Positions 16,799-24,077 of a stretch of 31,343 nucleotides of DNA are shown here, piece by piece. The stretch is from DAOPKN01 sp035391225 (GTDB lineage Bacteria > Thermotogota > Thermotogae > MWEM01). A program made the translations under genes and the position numbers. The notes beneath the pieces are model-generated. The model saw nothing but the letters and a program-made list of their open reading frames with translations. It was not told where the DNA came from and did no database searches. Location: contig DAOPKN010000027.1 in the NCBI GenBank assembly GCA_035391225.1, positions 1 to 31,343 of the forward strand, given 5' to 3'. How positions within the stretch are numbered: the first letter of the stretch is position 1; the number at the start of each line of letters is the position of its first letter.

Positions 16799-16835
16799 AG
16801 AGTGTGTTATACTTTTTCATCAAACATACCAGGGG
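16781..16835 (+). repeat. 55-bp exact direct repeat, copy before the gap
   Basis: These 55 bases are identical to 16936-16990 after the N run. The repeat begins at the right arm of the hairpin and includes a TATACT -10 box. An exact 55-base overlap at contig ends points to an assembler k-mer overlap rather than a biological duplication. Confidence 0.85.
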
Positions 16836-16935
16836 NNNNNNNNNNNNNNNNNNNNNNNNNNNNNNNNNNNNNNNNNNNNNNNNNNNNNNNNNNNNNNNNN
16901 NNNNNNNNNNNNNNNNNNNNNNNNNNNNNNNNNNN
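16836..16935. other. Scaffold gap of exactly 100 N
   Basis: Exactly 100 unknown bases flanked by the identical 55-bp segments. A round 100 N is the usual placeholder for unknown gap length. The real gap is probably zero, with one copy of the repeat. Frames drawn across it are not real genes. Confidence 0.95.
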
Positions 16936-16990
16936 TGCGGCGGTCCCAGGGGGAGAGTGTGTTATACTTTTTCATCAAACATACCAGGGG
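16936..16990 (+). repeat. 55-bp exact direct repeat, copy after the gap
   Basis: Identical to 16781-16835. This copy supplies the promoter and ribosome-binding region of the DUF3298-like gene that begins at 16999. Confidence 0.85.
16960..16968 (+). promoter_or_regulatory. Extended -10 promoter of the DUF3298-like gene
   Basis: TGTTATACT fits an extended -10 (TGn plus TATACT at 16963-16968), ending 30 bases before ATG 16999. The same box is present in the copy before the gap, as expected if that is a duplicate of the same sequence. Confidence 0.5.
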
Positions 16991-16998
16991 GGATTTGC

Positions 16999-17634
16999 AT
17001 GCTTCACAAACGCATCATGGTTTTGCTGGGAATTGCCTGTTTTGCACTCGTGGGACTTGCCGCAAAAGCGCCGAACCTGTACGAAAAGGTGCAACAGGTT
17101 CACCTTCCCTACTTCGGAACCATTCCGGAAGAAGATCCGTTTGCCACCATCAACCACGCCATCCACCAGGCAGCTTTCGAACTACTGGACCAGGCTCAAG
17201 ACCCCGAAAACGTGTTGCAGTACTACGTGGATGCCACCATCACCTACCAAACCGCGGACATCCTGAGCGTGCAACTGGAAGAATACCTGTTTGCCTTTCC
17301 TTCCGCGCACGGCAGTCACCTGTACCTGGGGCTCAACTTCGACCTCCAAACCGGTGAGCGGCTCCAACTATCCGACCTTTTCCTGGAAGGCAGCGACTAC
17401 GAAAACATCATGAACGGGTACATGGCAAACCAGATTGTCGAAAAACGAATCCCGGTGTTCAACCTGGACGACTTCCAGGGCGTAAACGGGGACTTCGAAT
17501 TTTCGCTTTCGGAGGGCATGTTGCACATCCTGTTCCAGGAATACCTCTACACCCCGTACGTGTACGGCCCACTGATGTTCGACATTCCCTGGGAGATGCT
17601 TCCCCTCAAGGAAGAATGGCAACAACAACCGTAG
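16999..17634 (+). CDS. DUF3298/RsiV-like exported protein
   Basis: A 211-residue protein with an N-terminal signal or membrane anchor (MLHKRIMVLLGIACFALVGL) and an extracytoplasmic domain. YLGLNFDLQTGERLQLSDLF is the hallmark of the DUF3298 domain, also found in RsiV, the lysozyme-binding anti-sigma factor; here no sigma factor or cytoplasmic anti-sigma part is present, so a role in that system is not supported. GGGGGG lies about seven bases before ATG 16999. An open frame running through the Ns from 16402 is spurious. The function is unknown. It converges with the LysE-type gene. Confidence 0.78.
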   Translation: MLHKRIMVLLGIACFALVGLAAKAPNLYEKVQQVHLPYFGTIPEEDPFATINHAIHQAAFELLDQAQDPENVLQYYVDATITYQTADILSVQLEEYLFAFPSAHGSHLYLGLNFDLQTGERLQLSDLFLEGSDYENIMNGYMANQIVEKRIPVFNLDDFQGVNGDFEFSLSEGMLHILFQEYLYTPYVYGPLMFDIPWEMLPLKEEWQQQP

Positions 17635-17670
17635 CCCTCTGGACCCCACCATTCACGGATACCATGACCG

Positions 17671-18291
17671 TCATCCCTTGAGGAAGTTGGCGATCCCCGA
17701 AATGGAAAACGCGGCGTACAGCAGCAACAGGACTACAACGATGTTGAAAGCCTTTTGGTACCGCGACAAAAAACTGCCAAACAGCGAACCGAAAAGCGCC
17801 CAGCTGATGTTCGCCAACATTCCCGCGACCCCGAGGAAAATGCTGAAAAGGAGTAATGCCAACAAGGAGGGGAAAACGGGGGTAATAAACGTAGAGAAAA
17901 GCGTCAACCCGAAAAGGATAACCTTGGCGTTCAAAAATTGCAGCAGGAATCCAAAAATCACCGGGTTGCGCAGTTTTGTTTCCGGGCTTTTTTCGGGTTC
18001 CTCGGAGGGTTTGCCCGTGCCTTTCACCACTTTCCAGGCCAAGAAAAGCATGAAAGCTGCCCCAAAAAACCCCATCACGCGTTCGATTCCCGGCAACAGT
18101 TCGAAAAGGCCCATGTTGAAAAAGCCCGAGAGAAGCATCACGAGGAAAAAACCGGTGGAAGTCCCGGAAATCAGCGGGAGCGTCCCCCGAAAGCCCTTCT
18201 TCCCCGCAACTGCCATGCACAGGATGTTGTTGGGTCCCGGGGTAAACAACACTACGAAAACATAAGGCAAAAAACCCGTCCAATTGAACAC
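17671..18291 (-). CDS. LysE/RhtB-family amino acid exporter
   Basis: A 206-residue membrane protein with about six helices. The N-terminal FTPGPNNILCMAVAGKKGF is the LysE-family signature, and GFLLQFLNAKVILFGL matches the family's central asparagine region. It probably exports an amino acid or a similar metabolite; the substrate cannot be read. The start is GTG 18291 with GAAGGAG seven bases upstream. Its minus-strand -10 lies in the short divergent region shared with the nuclease gene. It is monocistronic and converges with the DUF3298-like gene, with no clear terminator in the 36-bp gap. Confidence 0.88.
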   Translation of the reverse strand: MFNWTGFLPYVFVVLFTPGPNNILCMAVAGKKGFRGTLPLISGTSTGFFLVMLLSGFFNMGLFELLPGIERVMGFFGAAFMLFLAWKVVKGTGKPSEEPEKSPETKLRNPVIFGFLLQFLNAKVILFGLTLFSTFITPVFPSLLALLLFSIFLGVAGMLANISWALFGSLFGSFLSRYQKAFNIVVVLLLLYAAFSISGIANFLKG

Positions 18292-18335
18292 CGTCTTGGC
18301 TCCTTCTCACGCACAGCTGGGAAATCGTGTCCCAC

Positions 18336-18341
18336 ATTATA
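18336..18341 (-). promoter_or_regulatory. -10 box of the LysE-type gene
   Basis: TATAAT on the minus strand, about 45 bases before GTG 18291. It sits in the 70-bp region between the divergent LysE-type and nuclease genes. I could not identify the nuclease promoter with confidence. Confidence 0.55.
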
Positions 18342-18361
18342 CCTTTTTTCGAGGTGAAAGC

Positions 18362-19228
18362 ATGAAACAACGGCTCATGGCATCGCTTCTTCTGCTTCTT
18401 CTTTCCATGGTGGTTTTCGCTTCCTTTCAAACCCGAAACGGCGCACCGTTCCTCTGGGACCTTGGCATCAAACCAGATAACCCGGTACAAGCCCAGATCG
18501 TTCGCGTCGTCGACGGTGACACGATCCAGGTGCTCCTGGAGGGCAACAAGGAGTCGCTTCGGCTCATCGGGGTGGACACGCCGGAAACAGTGCACCCATC
18601 ACGCCCCGTGGAATTTTTCGGGATGGAGGCATCGAACTTCACCAAGACGATGTTTTCCCCGGGAGAAACGGTGTACCTCACCTTTGACTGGGACCCGAGG
18701 GACAAGTACAACCGCTTGTTGGCCTACACCTGGTTTGTTTCCGACACCGGATGCTGGGTCTTGCACAACCTTGCCCTCGTGGTCAACGGGTACGGTCACG
18801 CCTACACGGTTTTTGCCTTCCGGGATGACTACATGGCACTGTTTTCGCAAGCGGGACGAGAAGCCCGGGAGAAACAAATCGGGTTGTGGAGAGTGGAACC
18901 AACAACCACACCGGAACCACCAACCAGCGGAAAAAACGGGCTTTCAATTGGAGACATCCAGTACGAGGGAGGAAACGAGTGGGTAGAAATCCGAAACGAA
19001 GGGACAGAAGGGGTCAACCTATCCGGATGGAAGATCATGGATGAAGCGAAGAACAGCTACACGTTCGGGGAAACCTGGTTGGAACCCGGGGAAACCTTCA
19101 AGTTGTATTCCGGCCCGGATGCCGGCGAACCCACGTGGACACGGCTTTACGTCTGGAACAATTCCGGGGACACGGCTCAGCTCTTTTCGCCCCAGGGGGT
19201 GCTAACCGACGAGCGGACCTATCCTTAA
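18362..19228 (+). CDS. Secreted thermonuclease-like (SNase) protein with lamin-tail domain
   Basis: A 288-residue protein with a signal peptide (residues 1-20), a staphylococcal-nuclease domain (about 42-180) and a C-terminal lamin-tail domain (about 194-288, GNEWVEIRNEGTEGVNLSGW and LEPGETFKLYSG). The nuclease active site looks complete: Asp51 (VVDGDT), Arg67 (LRLIG), Asp72 and Glu75 (VDTPE), and Arg118 (KYNRLLAY). It should cut DNA or RNA outside the cytoplasm, with calcium; the tail may bind surfaces or DNA. GAGGTG lies six bases before ATG 18362. The frame continues upstream to 18284 but has no ribosome-binding site there. Confidence 0.9.
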   Translation: MKQRLMASLLLLLLSMVVFASFQTRNGAPFLWDLGIKPDNPVQAQIVRVVDGDTIQVLLEGNKESLRLIGVDTPETVHPSRPVEFFGMEASNFTKTMFSPGETVYLTFDWDPRDKYNRLLAYTWFVSDTGCWVLHNLALVVNGYGHAYTVFAFRDDYMALFSQAGREAREKQIGLWRVEPTTTPEPPTSGKNGLSIGDIQYEGGNEWVEIRNEGTEGVNLSGWKIMDEAKNSYTFGETWLEPGETFKLYSGPDAGEPTWTRLYVWNNSGDTAQLFSPQGVLTDERTYP

Positions 19229-19293
19229 CCAGGGTTAGGGATAGACCACGGGGCCTGCCCTTCAACCCTCGTGGCGTTTGCGGAATAGCATAA
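19229..19293. other. Noncoding region after the nuclease gene
   Basis: I see only weak imperfect pairings (AGGGTT with AACCCT, CCACG with CGTGG) and no gene or RNA family. It could hold a small structured RNA or a poor terminator of the nuclease transcript. Confidence 0.3.
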
Positions 19294-19336
19294 GGAAAAG
19301 CCTTGGGCAACCCTCCCTGGCTGCCCAAGGCTTTCC
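19294..19336 (-). terminator. Intrinsic terminator of the Mbx-ferritin operon
   Basis: A 13-bp stem (AAAGCCTTGGGCA and TGCCCAAGGCTTT) with a 12-base loop, extended by GG/CC over a one-base bulge. On the minus strand the right-hand arm ends in CTTTTCC, so it can end transcription about 35-75 bases after the ferritin-like stop at 19371. It may also act on the plus-strand nuclease transcript. Confidence 0.7.
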
Positions 19337-19361
19337 TGGGAACGCCGCACCCCAGTGCGGC
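19335..19361 (+). repeat. Degenerate copy of the palindromic repeat
   Basis: Matches 16769-16795 in reverse complement at 26 of 27 positions. The outer part of the right arm is lost, leaving a six-base stem (GCCGCA and TGCGGC) around CCCCAG. It lies between the Mbx terminator and the ferritin-like stop codon. Two copies in opposite orientation 2.5 kb apart indicate a dispersed palindromic element. Confidence 0.7.
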
Positions 19362-19370
19362 TGGGGAAGA

Positions 19371-19868
19371 TTACCAGCCCGGGTACAGTCCTACGTCGAT
19401 GCGGTTCTGGTTGAATGCCCTCTCCAACAGCGTTTTCATGAGTTCCACGTGTCCTTTTTCCCAGTCGCGGAGCACTTCGAAGAGCTTCTTCTCTTTCGGA
19501 TCCGTGGAAAGGCTTGCGGCGTGCTCGTAAAACTGCACGAAGTCTTTTTCCACCAGCAGGGCCATGCGTAGAATGGAAATGTCTGCCAAATCCCCCTTGG
19601 GTGGATGCGAAGAGAGTTTCTGCCTTTTGAGTTCCTCGGTGAAGAAATCCGGAGTGGATGGCCCGGGAAGATCTTCCGGTTTTTCCGGGGGGGTGGCGTT
19701 TTTCAACCAGCTTTCGATGAATTCCACGTGGCTTTGCTCCATTTCCGAGAGCCATTGGAACGTTTTCTTTGCCAAGGAATCCTGTATCTTGGATTCTTGG
19801 CCACGGTAAAACTCCGCGCCCGATTGCTCGTAGTTGCGGGCGAGTTTCAAGATGTTCGAACTGTCCAC
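19371..19868 (-). CDS. Ferritin-like (rubrerythrin-type) diiron protein
   Basis: A 165-residue all-helical protein with the ligand set of a ferritin-like diiron site in two similar halves: Glu19 (SGAEFYRG) and Glu44-x-x-His47 (EMEQSHVEF), then Glu107 (LLVEKDF) and Glu137-x-x-His140 (WEKGHVEL). It lacks a rubredoxin tail. Such proteins reduce peroxide, handle iron or sense oxygen. GTG 19868 follows GAGGTGA by four bases, and only nine bases separate it from the fusion gene upstream, so it is the last gene of the Mbx operon. A protective role for the Fe-S-rich complex is inference. Confidence 0.85.
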   Translation of the reverse strand: MDSSNILKLARNYEQSGAEFYRGQESKIQDSLAKKTFQWLSEMEQSHVEFIESWLKNATPPEKPEDLPGPSTPDFFTEELKRQKLSSHPPKGDLADISILRMALLVEKDFVQFYEHAASLSTDPKEKKLFEVLRDWEKGHVELMKTLLERAFNQNRIDVGLYPGW

Positions 19869-19877
19869 GATCTCACC

Positions 19878-21743
19878 TCACTTTTTCTTCGGCGCTTCGG
19901 CTTCTTTCCCAAGGAATTCGTCGATGCCTTGGGCCGCGCGATGTCCGTCGGCGACCCCATGGATGATATCCGGGCCATTCAAGATATCTCCCGCGACGAA
20001 CAACCAGGGAACGGAAGTTTGGCCATCTTCGCTGGCGATAAAGCGTCCCCGTACGATTTCCAGTTCCTTTTGCAAGTGCTCGGGAAGCAAGGAGTAATCC
20101 GGGGCTTGCCCAATGGCTTCGACGACCCCGTTCCCCTCCAGGAAGCGGGCGTCGTTTTCATCGAACGTGGGGTTGAAGCGCTTGTTCTCATCGAACACGG
20201 ACAAGCACTTCACCAGGGAAACTCCCTTGATGCGGTCCTCCTGGATCTCGATCTTCCGGGGGCCGTAGCTGTTGAGGATCTGGATGCCTTCCTCCTGGCC
20301 TTCCTCGATCTCTTCCAGGTCCGCGGGCATGATCTCGCGGGATTCCAACGAAACCAGGCGTACGTCGACCTTTCCGTACTGGAATTTCTGGATGCGTGCT
20401 GCGCTTCGCGCTACGTCGAAGGCAACGTTCCCCCCTCCGATCACGATCAGACGGCTTTCCACCCGAGGGACTTGCCCCCTGGGGTTTCGAACCCAATCGC
20501 GCACCTGCGCCAGGAACTCCAGCGCTTGTTGTACCTGGGGATGTTCCGAACCCGGAATCTGCGTGGAACGCGTTGCGGAAAACCCAACTGCGAGCAGCAC
20601 GGCATCGTACTTGTACGAATTTTTGAGCTGGTCCAGTGAAAGGTTTTTCCCCACTTCCACCCCGGTACGGATTTCTACGCCAAGCGATTCCACAACCGCG
20701 ATATCGCGGTCAAGGGCTTCGTCCGGCAGGCGGTAGGCGGGGATTCCGTAGCGCATCACTCCACCGGCTTTATCCTGCTTCTCGAAGATCGTGACTTGGT
20801 ATCCCATCGGGGCCAAGAAATACGCCGCCGCTAGTCCCGCCGGGCCAGCTCCCACTATGGCCACTTTTTTGCCGTTTTTCTCAATGGCGGTATCGAATTT
20901 CAAAACCCTTGCCAAGGAAGAGGGCTCCACCGCATCAAGCGCGTAGCGTTTGAGCCAACGAATGGCCACCGGCTCACCACGGTTCCCAATGGAACAAGCG
21001 GTTTCACAGTTGTGGGTACACACCCTCCCACACACTTCGGGGAGCGGGTTGGTGCGATAGATTTCTCGGGCAGCCTGCTGTTCGTTTCCTTTCCAAATGG
21101 CCTCGATGTACTGCGGGATGTGCATGTTGGCGGGACAAGCCTCCCGGCACAGCGAACAATCCACGCAGCGAGAGGCTTCATGCTGCGCTTGCTCTTTGCT
21201 GTACCCTTGCACCATTTCCACGAAGGATTTCACGCGGTTCTTGGCATCCAATAGGGACATGACCACGCGTTGCAATTCCAAAAGGTCAGAGGATTCGTCG
21301 CGTGCGTACCCTTCCTCCATTTCCCTGGAATGTATCCCCTTTTCCTCGGGAATAAAAAAGAAGCTCTCCGGGTCTGGATCGATGTGCACGTATTCCCGTG
21401 TCATCTTGAGCGAACCCGTGGTACAGATGTCCACGCACAGGGCACAGAAGCTGCATCGCCCGTAATCAATGGCGGGGCGTCGGTTGAAGTTCCCCGGTTC
21501 ACTGGGAAGGTCTACTTCCACCATGTGAATAGCCTCGGTGGGACAGATGGAGCCACAGGTACCGCAACCAATGCACTTCTCGATATCGTTGGTGTGGAAC
21601 CCCCGGTAGCGCGGTGCCGCTGGCCTTTCTTCCTTGGGAACGCAGATCGTGATGGGTTTTTTCGCCAAGTACTTCCACGCCACCGCGGGGGCAAAAAAGC
21701 CCTTCGTCAAGACGGGTGCTTTCCTTCCGATGATTTTTTTCAC
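19878..21743 (-). CDS. NuoI-like ferredoxin fused to GltD/NfnB-like flavoprotein (MbxN-type)
   Basis: A 621-residue fusion. Residues 53-110 form a 2[4Fe-4S] ferredoxin like NuoI/MbxN (Cys57, 60, 63, 67 and 97, 100, 103, 107). Residues 190-250 are the GltD-type Fe-S region (Cys193, 196, 199, 203 and 238, 242, 246, 250), then an FAD fold VAIVGAGPAGLAAA (294-307) and an NAD(P) fold RLIVIGGGNVAFDVARSA (431-448). It should exchange electrons between NAD(P)H and the NuoB/NuoD-like module. The start is GTG 21743 after GGGGTGA. Automated annotation may call it glutamate synthase, but the partner GltB is absent. Domain reading is firm; electron direction is unknown. Confidence 0.88.
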   Translation of the reverse strand: MKKIIGRKAPVLTKGFFAPAVAWKYLAKKPITICVPKEERPAAPRYRGFHTNDIEKCIGCGTCGSICPTEAIHMVEVDLPSEPGNFNRRPAIDYGRCSFCALCVDICTTGSLKMTREYVHIDPDPESFFFIPEEKGIHSREMEEGYARDESSDLLELQRVVMSLLDAKNRVKSFVEMVQGYSKEQAQHEASRCVDCSLCREACPANMHIPQYIEAIWKGNEQQAAREIYRTNPLPEVCGRVCTHNCETACSIGNRGEPVAIRWLKRYALDAVEPSSLARVLKFDTAIEKNGKKVAIVGAGPAGLAAAYFLAPMGYQVTIFEKQDKAGGVMRYGIPAYRLPDEALDRDIAVVESLGVEIRTGVEVGKNLSLDQLKNSYKYDAVLLAVGFSATRSTQIPGSEHPQVQQALEFLAQVRDWVRNPRGQVPRVESRLIVIGGGNVAFDVARSAARIQKFQYGKVDVRLVSLESREIMPADLEEIEEGQEEGIQILNSYGPRKIEIQEDRIKGVSLVKCLSVFDENKRFNPTFDENDARFLEGNGVVEAIGQAPDYSLLPEHLQKELEIVRGRFIASEDGQTSVPWLFVAGDILNGPDIIHGVADGHRAAQGIDEFLGKEAEAPKKK

Positions 21744-21755
21744 TACCCATCACCC

Positions 21756-22889
21756 CTATCGATCGATTTCCGGAGGACAGAAATCCATTGTCCCCAACCA
21801 CAGCGCCACGTCTTCGATGCGCGTACCCGGCATGTACCGTTGCACCCCGTACAACCCCTGCGGATAGGAGGCTCCACGCACGTGGATGCGGTACGGTTTC
21901 TCGCTTCCATCCGAAACCACGTAGTAGCCGTATTCCCCGCGGGAGGATTCCACGTGCTCAAAGGTTTCTCCGGCGGGAACACGCCAGCGAAGAGCATTCC
22001 CAAAGGGTTTTTGGCGCACCGGCCCCGAAGGGATCTTGGCCAAAACCTGCCGGATGATGCGAATGCTCTGCTCCACTTCGAGCAATTTCAAGTGTCCACG
22101 GGTGAGGGCATCGCCCTTTTCGCCGGTGGGGATGTCAAAATCCATCTCCTCGTACGCGGCGTAGGGGTCCACGCGCCGGATATCGTGCGGGATTCCCGTT
22201 GCCCGCAGACCGATTCCCGTGATGCACATCTCCTCGCACATCGAGCGGTTCAAGATGAGCCTATCCTTGAGCCGAGCGTGCAAAACAGGGTTCTTGTACA
22301 ACAAATCGTGGAACTCTTTGAGCCTTCTTTCCAACCCATCCAATCGCTCCAGGATAAAGGGAACGATTCCCTCCGGAAGGTCCTGGCGCACCCCACCGAT
22401 CACGATGTACATGTGGTACACCCGCGCACCGGTGATCTTTTCGAAGATATCCAGGATCCAGTCGCGTTCGGTCATGGCCCAGTACATGTCCGTATACAAC
22501 CCGGATGCACCTCCAAGCCCCCCAATGGACATCAAGTGGGCGTTGATACGCGCCAGCTCCAAGATCAGAACGCGGATCCAGTTTCCACGTGGTGGGACTT
22601 GCAACTCCGACAACCGTTCCACAGCCATCGCGTACACCATCTCGTTGATATCCGGTTCCGGTACACAGATACGAGGGATCAATGCAAGGTTGGACATCCA
22701 GAGCCGGCGCTCCATGAGTTTCTCGAATCCGCGGTGCAGAAAACCGGGCACCGGCTCGGCCTGTACAACGGTATCGCCTTCCAGTTTCAAGTGCACGCTG
22801 AAATTCCCGTGCATGCCCGGGTGGTTCGGACCGAAAAACAACTCGACTTCTTTCTGGTTGCGCGTGAGTTCCAGGTTATTTTCCGCCAT
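21756..22889 (-). CDS. mbxL: NuoD/MbxL-like 49-kDa subunit
   Basis: The 377-residue large hydrophilic subunit of the complex. It starts with the family's VELFFGPNHPGMHGN, keeps PVPGFLHRGFEKLME, and ends in GTMDFCPPEIDR. The two places where [NiFe] hydrogenases have CxxC here read C75-V-P-E78 and C371-P-P-E374, so only one Cys of each pair remains and a NiFe site cannot be complete. That places it with Mbx/Mbs- and Nuo-type rather than Mbh hydrogenases. The true start is ATG 22889, overlapping the NuoC-like stop by 14 bp; upstream in-frame sequence is shadow. It probably holds the active site next to the NuoB-like cluster. Confidence 0.9.
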   Translation of the reverse strand: MAENNLELTRNQKEVELFFGPNHPGMHGNFSVHLKLEGDTVVQAEPVPGFLHRGFEKLMERRLWMSNLALIPRICVPEPDINEMVYAMAVERLSELQVPPRGNWIRVLILELARINAHLMSIGGLGGASGLYTDMYWAMTERDWILDIFEKITGARVYHMYIVIGGVRQDLPEGIVPFILERLDGLERRLKEFHDLLYKNPVLHARLKDRLILNRSMCEEMCITGIGLRATGIPHDIRRVDPYAAYEEMDFDIPTGEKGDALTRGHLKLLEVEQSIRIIRQVLAKIPSGPVRQKPFGNALRWRVPAGETFEHVESSRGEYGYYVVSDGSEKPYRIHVRGASYPQGLYGVQRYMPGTRIEDVALWLGTMDFCPPEIDR

Positions 22890-23469
22890 TTGTCTCCCCC
22901 CCTTTTTTCGCCTCGTCGATGGTTTCTTCCCATGGCAGGCGATCGGGATTGGCTTGCACGATATGGGGTACGAAGGGGTGCTGGTATTCCCTTTCGTCGA
23001 AGATTTTCTGGGAGTACGGCTGGGGATCGAAATCCTTGCGCATCGGGGGAATGTCATCCCAATGCTCCAGGAACAAGGGTTCGCGGTCCGCGTTCCCCTC
23101 GAAGACCACACCAAAGAACTCGTGGATGTCCCTCTCGTAGAAACGCGCCGTGGGCCATAGGTGGAGAACAGTCTGGAAAACGGGGTTTTCCCGATCGATC
23201 CGCACCTTGAGTGCTACCCGTTTTCCGTCTTCCCAGCGTAGCAGGTGGTACACCAGCTCAAATTCTCCCCGCTCCAACCAATCCACGCAGGATACCAAGC
23301 TCAAGTGGGAAAAGCCGGCATTTTTGAGGGTAACCAAACCATCCATGAAGCGTTCCGGTTCCAGCAACAGAAACAGTTGCTTGCCGTCCGGGGTGAAAAA
23401 CACTTCCGCGGGTTGGAGACGCTCGAACAGGGGATCCAGTTCCATGGCAACTCTCTTTTTTGGGCTCAT
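22876..23469 (-). CDS. mbxK: NuoC/MbxK-like 30-kDa subunit
   Basis: A 197-residue hydrophilic subunit that packs on the NuoB/NuoD-like core. It has the complex I 30-kDa signature RIDRENPVFQTVLHLWPTA followed by FYERDIHEFFGVVFEGN and a C-terminal YQHPFVPHIV tail. The start ATG 23469 overlaps the NuoB-like stop (ATGA); an in-frame ATG nine codons in is an alternative with a weak ribosome-binding site. There are no metal ligands, as usual for this subunit. Confidence 0.9.
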   Translation of the reverse strand: MSPKKRVAMELDPLFERLQPAEVFFTPDGKQLFLLLEPERFMDGLVTLKNAGFSHLSLVSCVDWLERGEFELVYHLLRWEDGKRVALKVRIDRENPVFQTVLHLWPTARFYERDIHEFFGVVFEGNADREPLFLEHWDDIPPMRKDFDPQPYSQKIFDEREYQHPFVPHIVQANPDRLPWEETIDEAKKGGETNGGK

Positions 23470-24077
23470 CGGGTAACGTACACCTCCCCTTTCAACGCCT
23501 TATCTTGGTTCTTGCGATACCAGTCGTGGCGCTTCTCGTAGTCTTTCCAACCTTGGATGTCCCCGGAAGAAATCATTTGTTTCAAGCGGTTGAACCCCAT
23601 GATGATCGCTTCCGGCCGGGGCATGCAACCCGCAATGTACAGGTCGACCGGCAAGTACAAGTCGAGTCTCTGGATCGTACTGTACGAATCGTAGTAAATC
23701 CCCCCGTTGAGCGTACACGACCCGAAACCCATGACGAACTTTGGGGTTTGCATCTGCTCGTAGGTGAGGATCACGCGACGCAGCGTTTTCGCAGCCAGGT
23801 AACCGGTGATCAGTAGAACGTCCGCTTGCCTGGGTGTGGCCATGGGGCCAATACCGAAACGTTCCATGTCGAATCGGGATGTCATGGTGGGGGGCAGCTC
23901 GATCGCCCCGCACCCGGTACAGTAGTGCAACATGTAGATGGAACGTGCCTGCGCCCAATCGGCGATCTTCTGCCACATGCTGCGCTCGTCGATCTTTTCC
24001 TTGTTTCGTACCTGCTGCATCAACTCGTCGAGCAGCTGGTCCTCGTTCTCTCTATGCAGGGAATACCCCGGCATCAT
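23466..24077 (-). CDS. mbxJ: NuoB/MbxJ-like [4Fe-4S] subunit
   Basis: A 203-residue subunit that binds the terminal [4Fe-4S] cluster. Ligands are Cys53 and Cys56 (CTGCG), Cys121 (GSCTLNGG) and Cys151 (CMPRPEA). The CxxC spacing resembles hydrogenase-type and Mbx proteins rather than the adjacent Cys pair of true complex I NuoB. The start is ATG 24077 or ATG 24074, both overlapping the NuoH-like stop; a longer in-frame extension to 24560 is shadow. It receives electrons from the NuoI-GltD fusion and delivers them to the NuoD-like active site. Confidence 0.92.
   Translation of the reverse strand: MMPGYSLHRENEDQLLDELMQQVRNKEKIDERSMWQKIADWAQARSIYMLHYCTGCGAIELPPTMTSRFDMERFGIGPMATPRQADVLLITGYLAAKTLRRVILTYEQMQTPKFVMGFGSCTLNGGIYYDSYSTIQRLDLYLPVDLYIAGCMPRPEAIIMGFNRLKQMISSGDIQGWKDYEKRHDWYRKNQDKALKGEVYVTR

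Noticed and set aside
16402..17634. Long open frame across the N run
   Set aside because: It reads through unknown bases and antisense to the methyltransferase; the real gene starts at ATG 16999 after its own ribosome-binding site.
19878..21743. Glutamate synthase small subunit
   Set aside because: The GltD-like half is fused to a NuoI-like ferredoxin and lies inside a Nuo/Mrp operon with no GltB gene.
21756..24077. Membrane-bound [NiFe] hydrogenase (Mbh)
   Set aside because: The NuoD-like subunit has only one Cys of each CxxC pair, so it cannot hold a NiFe centre; the gene set fits Mbx/Mbs instead.
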